From the NCBI GenBank assembly GCA_037446575.1, contig JBBIII010000120.1, positions 1-5,250 of the forward strand: 5,250 bases of DNA, read 5' to 3'. A program made the translations under genes and the position numbers. The stretch's first letter is position 1. Every line of letters begins with the position of its first letter. Of the stretch, positions 1 to 5,250 are shown piece by piece. Under the pieces are notes generated by a model that ran no database searches, was not told where the DNA came from, and worked only from the letters and a program-made list of their open reading frames with translations. The stretch is from JBBIII01 sp037446575 (GTDB taxonomy: Bacteria; Bacteroidota; Ignavibacteria; UBA10030).

Positions 1-532
1 AGAAATTGTGAATCTAATAAATGCTTACAGCGGAAATGCAATAGGATTATGCGGCGTTGATAACGGCTTATTGAAAGCGGAAAGAAGCAAAGAGAAAGAC
101 CTTGGCTTGGTGGGAGAAGTAAATGTTGTTAATACAGATTTCTTAAATTTGCTTTTGCACAACGGCATGATGCCGGTAATTGCGCCGCTTGCCGTTGGCG
201 AAGACGGGCAAATATTGAACGTCAACGCCGATCTTGCCGCCAGCGCTGTTGCGTCAAAACTTAAAGCGGAAAAACTTGTGTACCTAAGCGATATTGAAGG
301 AGTAATTGTAGATAAAAAACTTATTTCAACATTAACGCGCTCGAAAGCGGAAGACTTAATAATGAACGGTTCTATTCATAGCGGCATGATTCCTAAAGTG
401 AGATCGGCGTTTAATACGTTAGATACGGGAGTGCGTAAAGTCCATATTATTGATGGGCGTATAAAGCATTCCTTGTTGTTAGAGATTTTTACTGACGAAG
501 GAATTGGAACACAAATGATTCATGAATCTTAA
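1..532 (+). CDS. argB: N-acetylglutamate kinase, 3' part (5' end outside window)
   Basis: ArgB phosphorylates N-acetyl-L-glutamate with ATP in the second step of arginine biosynthesis, in the cytoplasm. The reading frame is open to the left edge (codons begin at position 2), so the GTG at position 8 is an internal Val codon rather than the start. About 176 residues remain; full-length family members are roughly 260-300, so the N-terminal third, with the glycine-rich ATP/substrate loops, is missing. Counting from the codon at 8, visible landmarks are SGNAIGLCGVD (8-18), PVIAPLAVGEDGQ (56-68), NVNAD (71-75; N71 and D75 match the substrate-binding Asn and Asp of the E. coli enzyme) and SGMIPKV (125-131; K130 matches the conserved catalytic-site Lys). 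The C-terminus HSLLLEIFTDEGIGT is the form I associate with arginine-inhibited, hexameric kinases; the E. coli-type insensitive enzyme ends differently. The stop codon is 11 bp before argR, so the two are probably cotranscribed. Family assignment is secure; feedback inhibition is inferred. Confidence 0.96.
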   Translation, partial: EIVNLINAYSGNAIGLCGVDNGLLKAERSKEKDLGLVGEVNVVNTDFLNLLLHNGMMPVIAPLAVGEDGQILNVNADLAASAVASKLKAEKLVYLSDIEGVIVDKKLISTLTRSKAEDLIMNGSIHSGMIPKVRSAFNTLDTGVRKVHIIDGRIKHSLLLEIFTDEGIGTQMIHES

Positions 533-537
533 GGGGA
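531..537 (+). promoter_or_regulatory. Shine-Dalgarno site for argR
   Basis: AAGGGGA lies 6 nt before the ATG at 544 and overlaps the last two bases of the argB stop codon. It supports this argR start. Ribosomes finishing argB would end directly on the argR initiation region, which fits translational coupling (inference). Confidence 0.7.
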
Positions 538-543
538 AGAAAA

Positions 544-993
544 ATGAACAAACAACAACGTCATCTTGCCATCAAACAAATTATATCGGAAAGTTCAGTT
601 AAAACTCAAAAAGATTTAGCGTCGGCTTTGAAAAAAAGCGGATTCAAAACAACGCAAGCTACACTTTCAAGAGATATGACTGAGCTTGGAATTGCTTGGG
701 TTTATACTCCGAACGGCGCAAGATACATGCTAAGTCCTGAACAAGAAGAAGAAAGACTGACCTCGCTTATTGGATTGGAAATAGAAAATATTTTATCGAA
801 TGAAACAATGATAGTGATAAAAACATTACCTGGAAGAGCTCAAGGCGTGGCGGAAATAATTGATCGTATGCGAATGTCCTCAATACTTGGCACGCTGGCT
901 GGCGATAATACGGTATTCGTATTGCCGAAATCTATTAAAAAGATTAACGATGCTATGAAGAACTTGCATGAGATATTGTCAAAAACAAAATAA
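544..993 (+). CDS. argR: Arginine repressor ArgR
   Basis: ArgR/AhrC-family transcription regulator: with L-arginine bound it assembles as a hexamer and represses arginine-biosynthesis operators. At 149 residues it has normal family length (about 150-156). Residues 1-62 form the winged-helix DNA-binding domain, with the hallmark recognition-helix sequence QATLSRDMTELGI (38-50). A short linker (about 63-72) leads to the C-terminal oligomerisation and arginine-binding domain, with TLPGRAQGVAEIID (94-107) and GTLAGDNTVFV (116-126). In E. coli ArgR the latter motif reads GDD, with two adjacent aspartates near the arginine ligand; here the second is Asn (D121-N122). This is visible in the codons gat-aat at 904-909. 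The ATG has a good Shine-Dalgarno site. The gene lies between argB and argG in one apparent operon, so autoregulation with the operon is likely, but no clear ARG box is visible in the window; the operator is presumably upstream of the cluster. Confidence 0.96.
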   Translation: MNKQQRHLAIKQIISESSVKTQKDLASALKKSGFKTTQATLSRDMTELGIAWVYTPNGARYMLSPEQEEERLTSLIGLEIENILSNETMIVIKTLPGRAQGVAEIIDRMRMSSILGTLAGDNTVFVLPKSIKKINDAMKNLHEILSKTK

Positions 994-1018
994 AAAAAAT
1001 ATTTATTGAAAATGTATT

Positions 1019-1023
1019 AGGAG
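1019..1023 (+). promoter_or_regulatory. Shine-Dalgarno site fixing the GTG start of argG
   Basis: AGGAG lies 5 nt before GTG at 1029 in an otherwise A/T-rich 35-bp spacer. No in-frame ATG lies upstream: the ATG at 1012 is in another frame and is followed by a stop after two codons. The next possible starts would lose the ATP-binding loop. The site therefore decides in favour of the GTG start. Confidence 0.75.
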
Positions 1024-1028
1024 TAAAA

Positions 1029-2243
1029 GTGAAAAAGGAAAAAATTGCGGTTGCTTATTCGGGAGGCTTAGATACTTCGGTTATAGTTAAATGGTTACAA
1101 GAAAAATATAATGCAGAAGTAATAACAGTAACAGGAAATTTAGGTCAGAAGAAAGAACTTATCGGAATAAAAGAGAAAGCGTTAAAAACTGGCGCGAAAA
1201 AAGTTTATATACAAGATTTAAGAAAAGAATTTGTTGAAGAATATATCTGGCAAGCGCTAAAAGCCGGCGCTCTTTATGAGCATAGTTACCCGATGGCAAC
1301 AGCGCTCGGAAGACCATTACTTGCTAAATCCTTGGTTGAAACCGCTATAAAAGAAAAATGCACTGCAGTAGCGCATGGATGCACAGGCAAAGGGAACGAT
1401 CAAGTCCGTTTTGAGGTATCTGTCGCCGCATTAGCCCCCGAATTAAAAGTAATAGCGCCTGTGCGCGAATGGGAATTTAGATCTCGTGAAGAAGAAATTG
1501 CTTATTGTGAAAAGCATGGCATTCCGGTTGCCGCTACCAAGCAAAATCCTTATTCGATTGATGAAAATTTATGGGGTTCGGCAATTGAATGCGGCGCGCT
1601 TGAAGACCCCATGAAAGAACCGCCTGCCGATGCTTTTCAGCATACGGTTTCGCCTAACCTTGCGCCCGATGAGCCGCTATATTTAACGATAGAATTTAAA
1701 GAGGGAATTCCCGTAGGGTTAAATAATAAAAAAATGAATGGTATTGAACTAATCAATAATCTTAATGAAATTGGCGGAAGCAATGGAATTGGTAGAATAG
1801 ATCTTATTGAAAACCGACTCGTCGGCATTAAATCCCGCGAAGTGTACGAAGCCCCAGCGGCTACAATTCTGCATTTTGCTCACCGCGAATTAGAACGTCT
1901 TGTTCTCGATAAAGACACCGCTCATTATAAATCGAAAATCGCCGCTGATTACGCCAACATAATTTATAACGGATTATGGTTCACTCCACTGCGGGTGGCA
2001 ATAGATTCTTTCATTAATGAAACTCAAAAGGTTGTTACAGGTATCGTAAAGATAAAGCTCTATAAAGGAAATATTGAAATTGCTGGTCGTCAATCGCCAT
2101 TTTCATTGTATGATACAAAATTAGCGACTTATACAAATGAAGATACATTTGAACACCAAGCAAGCGCTGGCTTTATTAAGATTTATTCTTTGCCAATAAA
2201 AACATATTCGCAGGTGAATAAAAAATCCAACAAGAAAAGGTAA
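1029..2243 (+). CDS. argG: Argininosuccinate synthase
   Basis: ArgG joins citrulline and aspartate with ATP to give argininosuccinate, AMP and pyrophosphate, the penultimate step of arginine synthesis; it is cytoplasmic and usually a homotetramer. The 404-residue length is normal. The N-terminal nucleotide-binding domain starts with the PP-loop AYSGGLDTSV (9-18). HGCTGKGNDQVRFE (116-129) is the family signature for ATP and substrate binding. NPYSIDENLWG (173-183) and ENRLVGIKSREVYE (261-274) match the synthetase domain, and LWFTPLR (316-322) with GRQSPFSLYD (353-362) the C-terminal part. The segment usually written TADxGQ or TANxGQ reads TGNLGQ here (35-40), a mild variant. The last ten residues are Lys/Asn-rich and probably a disordered tail. 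Translation starts at GTG, supported by AGGAG 5 nt upstream. It follows argR by 35 bp and is probably the last gene of the transcript in this window, since argH does not follow. Confidence 0.97.
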   Translation: MKKEKIAVAYSGGLDTSVIVKWLQEKYNAEVITVTGNLGQKKELIGIKEKALKTGAKKVYIQDLRKEFVEEYIWQALKAGALYEHSYPMATALGRPLLAKSLVETAIKEKCTAVAHGCTGKGNDQVRFEVSVAALAPELKVIAPVREWEFRSREEEIAYCEKHGIPVAATKQNPYSIDENLWGSAIECGALEDPMKEPPADAFQHTVSPNLAPDEPLYLTIEFKEGIPVGLNNKKMNGIELINNLNEIGGSNGIGRIDLIENRLVGIKSREVYEAPAATILHFAHRELERLVLDKDTAHYKSKIAADYANIIYNGLWFTPLRVAIDSFINETQKVVTGIVKIKLYKGNIEIAGRQSPFSLYDTKLATYTNEDTFEHQASAGFIKIYSLPIKTYSQVNKKSNKKR

Positions 2244-2343
2244 AATTTGTAGTTCAATAATCTGTTTTATTTTTTAACAAATTCTATCTCAATTTAATGA
2301 AATAAATTTTTACAGCGTAAATCTTGTTACATCAGAATAATTG

Positions 2344-2370
2344 CCTGCCCGACTATGTTGTTCGGGCGGG
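2344..2370. terminator. GC-rich hairpin, possible terminator or dispersed palindrome
   Basis: The left arm CCTGCCCGA (2344-2352) pairs with the right arm TCGGGCGGG (2362-2370) over nine positions, with one G-T wobble and a 9-nt loop. It is the strongest hairpin I found in the non-coding sequence and sits in a strongly AT-rich gap about 100 bp after argG. What follows on the + strand is GG then TTCTATGTTATT, only partly T-rich. On the - strand the stem is followed by CAATTATTCTG, also only moderately T-rich. Rho-independent termination is therefore plausible but not textbook. A GC-rich palindrome in an AT-rich spacer could equally be one copy of a repeated intergenic element. Confidence 0.4.
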
Positions 2371-2465
2371 GGTTCTATGTTATTCCATATTATTATCAAA
2401 CTGAGTAATTACCTTTTTAATTATAAACCTGCATTTGCTCAAACATTCTATTGATATATTTTAAG

Positions 2466-2496
2466 TTGACTGCTTAGCAACATCTTTTGCTTGAAT
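2466..2496 (+). promoter_or_regulatory. Weak candidate promoter for the yfhO-like gene
   Basis: TTGACT (2466-2471) is a near-consensus -35 word. The best -10-like word at a possible distance is TTGAAT (2491-2496), but the spacer is 19 bp and the word matches TATAAT poorly. A Bacteroidetes-style reading (TTTG at 2486-2489 and TGAATTTG at 2506-2513) also fits only in part, with a 16-bp spacer. A promoter is expected here because the gene follows a 342-bp gap, but its exact position is uncertain. Confidence 0.22.
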
Positions 2497-2585
2497 ATTA
2501 GATATTGAATTTGAATGTGAACCCTTTTCTCTTTATCATACCTTTACAAAATTAAAATATCTATCAAGTAATTTTCGATAAAAAT

Positions 2586-5132
2586 ATGGGAAAAATTGAA
2601 AAGCAATCAGATCGAACTAAAGAATTAAGCGCGACCGATTTAATCCCTCTTAAGTATCAGCATATTGCGGCGGTTGTCTTCATTTATCTTTCTTTGATTA
2701 TATTTTTTAATTCGATTGTCTTTGAAAATAAAACATACCAATCAGCGGATATGACTGCCGCTCATAGCTGGGATACATTTAGAAATGATTCTAAAGAAGA
2801 AAATGTTTTGCCGCTATGGAATCCATATATTTTTTGCGGTATGCCAGGATTTGCAAGTTTAACATATCCCATACCTCGGGTATATGATTTAACTTCTGAA
2901 ATTTGGGGAAGCATTGTTCATCCAATTTTAGGTTTCTTCTTTCTCAAAGAAGGTCGTTCAGGCGGATGGTTAGTCTATTATTTGATTTTTGGAATAGGCG
3001 TATATCTTTTTGCTTACCACAAACTTAAAAATAAACCTGTAGCAATTCTTATTGCGTTAAGCGCAATGTTTTCGACTCGCGTCGCTATATTAATTATGAT
3101 AGGCCACGTAACAAAAATTGCAGTGTTAGCTTGGTTCCCCTTCGTTTTTTTATTAGTAGAAAAACTGAAAGAAAAATTCAATGTCTTACAAGCGCTTTTG
3201 CTAATTGTGTTAGTGCGGCTTATGATTCAGCCTGGACACGTTCAATTTATTTTCTACCTGTACCTAACTATTGCAACTTATTTGCTTTTCAATCTAATCC
3301 GGTCATTGATTAAAAAAGAAAACTGGAAAGGTATAGTAATTAGCGGCGGGTCTATCGTGCTTGCAACTATTATTGCATTTCTTATGGGCGCCGATTTACA
3401 TCTTTCTACGTTAGAATACAATCCATTTTCTATCAGAGGTTCCAATCCGATTATTCAAGAAACCGCAACTTCGCAAGCAAAGACAGTGGCAGGCGGACTC
3501 GATTATGATTATGCGACAAGCTGGTCGTTTAGTCCCGGCGAAATGATGACTTTCTTAATTCCATCATGGTATGGATTCGGCGATATGCCTTATAAAGGTC
3601 CATTAACAGGTAATCAACAACAAAAATTAAATTTTTATTGGGGGAATCAACCGAGCGTTGATAGCCCACAGTATATGGGAATACTTGTGTTTGTACTTGC
3701 AATTATTGGGTTTATAAAAAATCGAAAAGATCCGTTTGTCCAATTCATGGGTGGAATAATTATTTTTTCGCTATTGGTTGCTTTCGGAAAGGAATTCTCG
3801 CTCATTTACGATTTGATGTTCCGTTATTTTCCTATGTTTAATAAATTCAGAATTCCGTTAATGATTCTTATGCTTGTTCAGCTTTTAGTTCCAATACTTG
3901 CGGGCTATGGAGTTGTTTCTATTTTAAATGAACGATCAAAAACATTAAGTCCGCATCAAGAGAAGAAGTGGAAATATATATTAGGCGGACTTGGAGTAGG
4001 CGTTCTAATATCAATAATTGGTTCTTCTCTTGTTAAAGCTGTTTATTCGTCGTTCTTTCCGCTTCAAGAAGTAGGTCAACGGCTTGCCAGTTCATACGGA
4101 CAACTAAATCCTGCCGTCGTTTCTATGATTTTTGATTTTGTTTTTTCTTCAGTGATGACAGATTTGTTGATTGTATTTATATTGCTTTTACTTGTTTTCG
4201 GAGGATTTTATTACTATCTGAAAAATAAAATTAAATATTCAACACTTATGGGGCTATTAATAGCCGCCGCGATATTTGATTTGTGGCGCATTGCTTGGAA
4301 GCCATTCGAGCCACAGAGCAAGCAAGAAGAAATACGGATGATGGCAACTCCAGAATTTGCAAAAGTTTTGCAAATAGACACAACCGTATTTCGTGCGTTG
4401 CGTTTAATAAACGGTCAACCGGTCTATGATAATTCGCTTGCATATTGGAGAATTCAAAATGCGTACGGATATCACGGAGCTAAATTGCGAATTTATCAAA
4501 ATATGGTTGATGTCGCCGGCTTGGGTAATCCGCTTGTTTGGCAATTGATGAATATAAAATACATTATATCGAATCGTGAGGAATCAAGCCCCGCATTATC
4601 GCTTATCTATAGCGGACAAGACGCAAAAATTTATGCTTTCCGCTATGCAATGCCTCGATTGTTTTTTGTTAATAAATATGAATATGCAGAAAATTTAAAA
4701 ACTTTAAATAATATAGCGCAGATGTCTTTTAATCCTGCGGAAGTCGCTTATCTTTCGGTAGAAAAAAATATTAATATAGAACCCCCCTTGCAAAACGCAT
4801 CTGCAAAAATAACGCGCTACGGAAGTCAAAATATTGAAATTGAAGCAACAGCCACCGGAAATAATCTCTTATTTATCAGCGAGGCATACTATCCGGCAGG
4901 TTGGAAGGCATATATAGATGGAAATGAAACGGAAATATTACAATTGAATTATCTATTTAGGGGTATCGTTGTGCCCAAAGGAAAGCATAAAATTGAAATG
5001 AAGTTTGAACCGGCATCATACACAAATGGAAAAACAATAAGTTTAGCGTCAAACATATTAATATTTATGGGAATTGCATTAGCAGGGACCTATCAAATAT
5101 TAACAATAAGAAAATCAAAAAATATCAAGTAA
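2586..5132 (+). CDS. YfhO-family polytopic membrane protein, putative GT-C glycosyltransferase
   Basis: An 848-residue inner-membrane protein of the YfhO family. After a short polar N-terminus (1-24), hydrophobic segments lie near residues 26-44, 127-145, 150-172, 176-192, 199-215, 219-239, 249-268, 363-378, 386-400, 422-446, 463-485, 524-544, 552-570 and 816-836, about 14 in all. The first outer loop (about 45-125) has SADM (53-56) and LPLWNPYIFCGMPGFAS (75-91); D55 is a candidate GT-C catalytic acid (inference). A loop at about 270-362 holds SWSFSPGEM (312-320). Residues 571-815 form a soluble, probably extracytoplasmic domain ending in the family's C-terminal signature EAYYPAGWKAYIDG (766-779) and NYLFRGIVVPKGKHKIEM (788-805). 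In Firmicutes, YfhO-type proteins transfer sugar from undecaprenyl phosphate to teichoic acids with a CsbB-like synthase and a GtcA-like flippase; the acceptor here is unknown. The ATG has no Shine-Dalgarno site, only an A-rich leader, but the start fits the usual short tail before the first membrane segment. Not part of the arginine operon. The family is well supported; the enzymatic role is inferred. Confidence 0.88.
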   Translation: MGKIEKQSDRTKELSATDLIPLKYQHIAAVVFIYLSLIIFFNSIVFENKTYQSADMTAAHSWDTFRNDSKEENVLPLWNPYIFCGMPGFASLTYPIPRVYDLTSEIWGSIVHPILGFFFLKEGRSGGWLVYYLIFGIGVYLFAYHKLKNKPVAILIALSAMFSTRVAILIMIGHVTKIAVLAWFPFVFLLVEKLKEKFNVLQALLLIVLVRLMIQPGHVQFIFYLYLTIATYLLFNLIRSLIKKENWKGIVISGGSIVLATIIAFLMGADLHLSTLEYNPFSIRGSNPIIQETATSQAKTVAGGLDYDYATSWSFSPGEMMTFLIPSWYGFGDMPYKGPLTGNQQQKLNFYWGNQPSVDSPQYMGILVFVLAIIGFIKNRKDPFVQFMGGIIIFSLLVAFGKEFSLIYDLMFRYFPMFNKFRIPLMILMLVQLLVPILAGYGVVSILNERSKTLSPHQEKKWKYILGGLGVGVLISIIGSSLVKAVYSSFFPLQEVGQRLASSYGQLNPAVVSMIFDFVFSSVMTDLLIVFILLLLVFGGFYYYLKNKIKYSTLMGLLIAAAIFDLWRIAWKPFEPQSKQEEIRMMATPEFAKVLQIDTTVFRALRLINGQPVYDNSLAYWRIQNAYGYHGAKLRIYQNMVDVAGLGNPLVWQLMNIKYIISNREESSPALSLIYSGQDAKIYAFRYAMPRLFFVNKYEYAENLKTLNNIAQMSFNPAEVAYLSVEKNINIEPPLQNASAKITRYGSQNIEIEATATGNNLLFISEAYYPAGWKAYIDGNETEILQLNYLFRGIVVPKGKHKIEMKFEPASYTNGKTISLASNILIFMGIALAGTYQILTIRKSKNIK

Positions 5133-5158
5133 GAATAAAAAAAATACAAGATACTGAC

Positions 5159-5189
5159 TTGAAAATTTCTATAGCTTGATATAAAGTTG
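5159..5189 (+). promoter_or_regulatory. Candidate promoter upstream of a gene at the right edge
   Basis: TTGAAA (5159-5164) and TATAAA (5180-5185) look like -35 and -10 words, but the 15-bp spacer is short. The same stretch read as a Bacteroidetes-type promoter gives TTG (5159-5161), 20 bp, then TAAAGTTG (5182-5189), one base from TAnnTTTG. Either would give a leader of about 45 nt before the ATG at 5237. No terminator hairpin is visible between the yfhO-like stop codon and this site. Confidence 0.28.
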
Positions 5190-5236
5190 TTCAGTGAGTT
5201 CAATATTATCATACTATTACGAACGGATTGTTTTGG

Positions 5237-5250
5237 ATGAAAATACTATA
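5237..5250 (+). CDS. Possible first codons of a downstream gene (truncated by window end)
   Basis: An ATG at 5237 opens a frame reading M-K-I-L before the sequence ends. MKIL is a common beginning for Rossmann-type proteins such as family 1 or 4 glycosyltransferases, which would suit a neighbour of a YfhO-family gene, but four codons cannot identify anything. No clear Shine-Dalgarno site precedes it; the yfhO-like gene also lacks one. It could be a chance ATG. Confidence 0.3.

Larger units (their letters stand above)
2244..2585. other. 342-bp intergenic region between argG and the yfhO-like gene
   Basis: No convincing coding sequence is present on either strand. The first 100 bp are very AT-rich. 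They contain weak A/T-only inverted repeats: AATTTGT (2244-2250) with ACAAATT (2277-2283), and AATTTA (2291-2296) with TAAATT (2303-2308), the latter followed by TTT. Neither is a convincing terminator alone. A GC-rich hairpin lies at 2344-2370. The right half (about 2460-2520) contains a TTGACT promoter-like word, a small dyad AGCAA/TTGCT (2476-2480 and 2487-2491) and three copies of TTGAAT (2491, 2505, 2511). The region most likely ends the arginine transcript and starts the next one. No tRNA, riboswitch or CRISPR structure was recognised. Confidence 0.7.

Noticed and set aside
8..10. GTG at position 8 as the start of a short kinase
   Set aside because: The frame is open to the window edge and the product would lack the N-terminal domain present in all N-acetylglutamate kinases; it is an internal Val codon.
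25..225. 66-codon open frame on the - strand inside argB
   Set aside because: It lies wholly opposite a conserved kinase-coding region, and its translation resembles no family.
994..1028. Possible ARG box in the argR-argG spacer (TATTGAAAATGTATT)
   Set aside because: It lacks the facing TGAAT and ATTCA half-sites, and the 35-bp spacer is explained by the argG ribosome site.
1637..1828. 63-codon open frame on the - strand inside argG
   Set aside because: Antisense shadow of conserved argG codons, with no start signal or recognisable product.
2355..2408. 17-codon frame starting in the loop of the intergenic hairpin
   Set aside because: Very short, with no Shine-Dalgarno site and a start inside a strong hairpin; nothing supports translation.
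3131..3313. 60-codon + strand frame inside the yfhO-like gene
   Set aside because: An out-of-frame shadow of a membrane-protein gene, with no ribosome site.
4246..4443. 65-codon - strand frame inside the yfhO-like gene
   Set aside because: Antisense shadow of a continuous, well-supported coding region.

Overview
The window is AT-rich chromosomal DNA from a bacterium. It has three compact, co-directional arginine-biosynthesis genes on the left and one long membrane-protein gene on the right, all on the + strand. Gene order (argB, argR, argG) and the type of YfhO protein suggest the Chlorobi/Ignavibacteria/Bacteroidetes (FCB) part of the tree. This is an inference from recalled gene order and protein style, not a proven assignment. 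argR and argG have good Shine-Dalgarno sequences, while the yfhO-like gene has none.

Positions 1-2243 hold the arginine cluster. The window opens inside argB (N-acetylglutamate kinase, second step of the pathway). It is followed 11 bp later by argR (arginine-responsive repressor) and 35 bp after that by argG (argininosuccinate synthase, penultimate step, GTG start). The tight spacing suggests one transcript in which a regulator sits between two enzymes of the pathway it probably controls. ArgB keeps the C-terminal sequence typical of arginine-inhibited kinases, so arginine may be sensed twice: by the enzyme and by the repressor. No argF lies between argB and argR, and no argH follows argG within the window.

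Positions 2244-2585 are a 342-bp non-coding gap. It holds a strong GC-rich hairpin (2344-2370) that may be a terminator or a dispersed palindrome, and a weak promoter-like stretch with repeated TTGAAT words. The gap separates the arginine genes from the next transcription unit.

Positions 2586-5132 encode an 848-residue polytopic YfhO-family membrane protein, probably a GT-C-fold glycosyltransferase using a lipid-linked sugar. Its acceptor cannot be read from the window. Positions 5133-5250 are non-coding with a possible promoter, ending in what may be the first four codons of another gene.

Nothing here amounts to a new biological system. The points that merit checking are an Asp-to-Asn change in the ArgR arginine-binding motif, the GC-rich hairpin, and the unknown partners of the YfhO protein.
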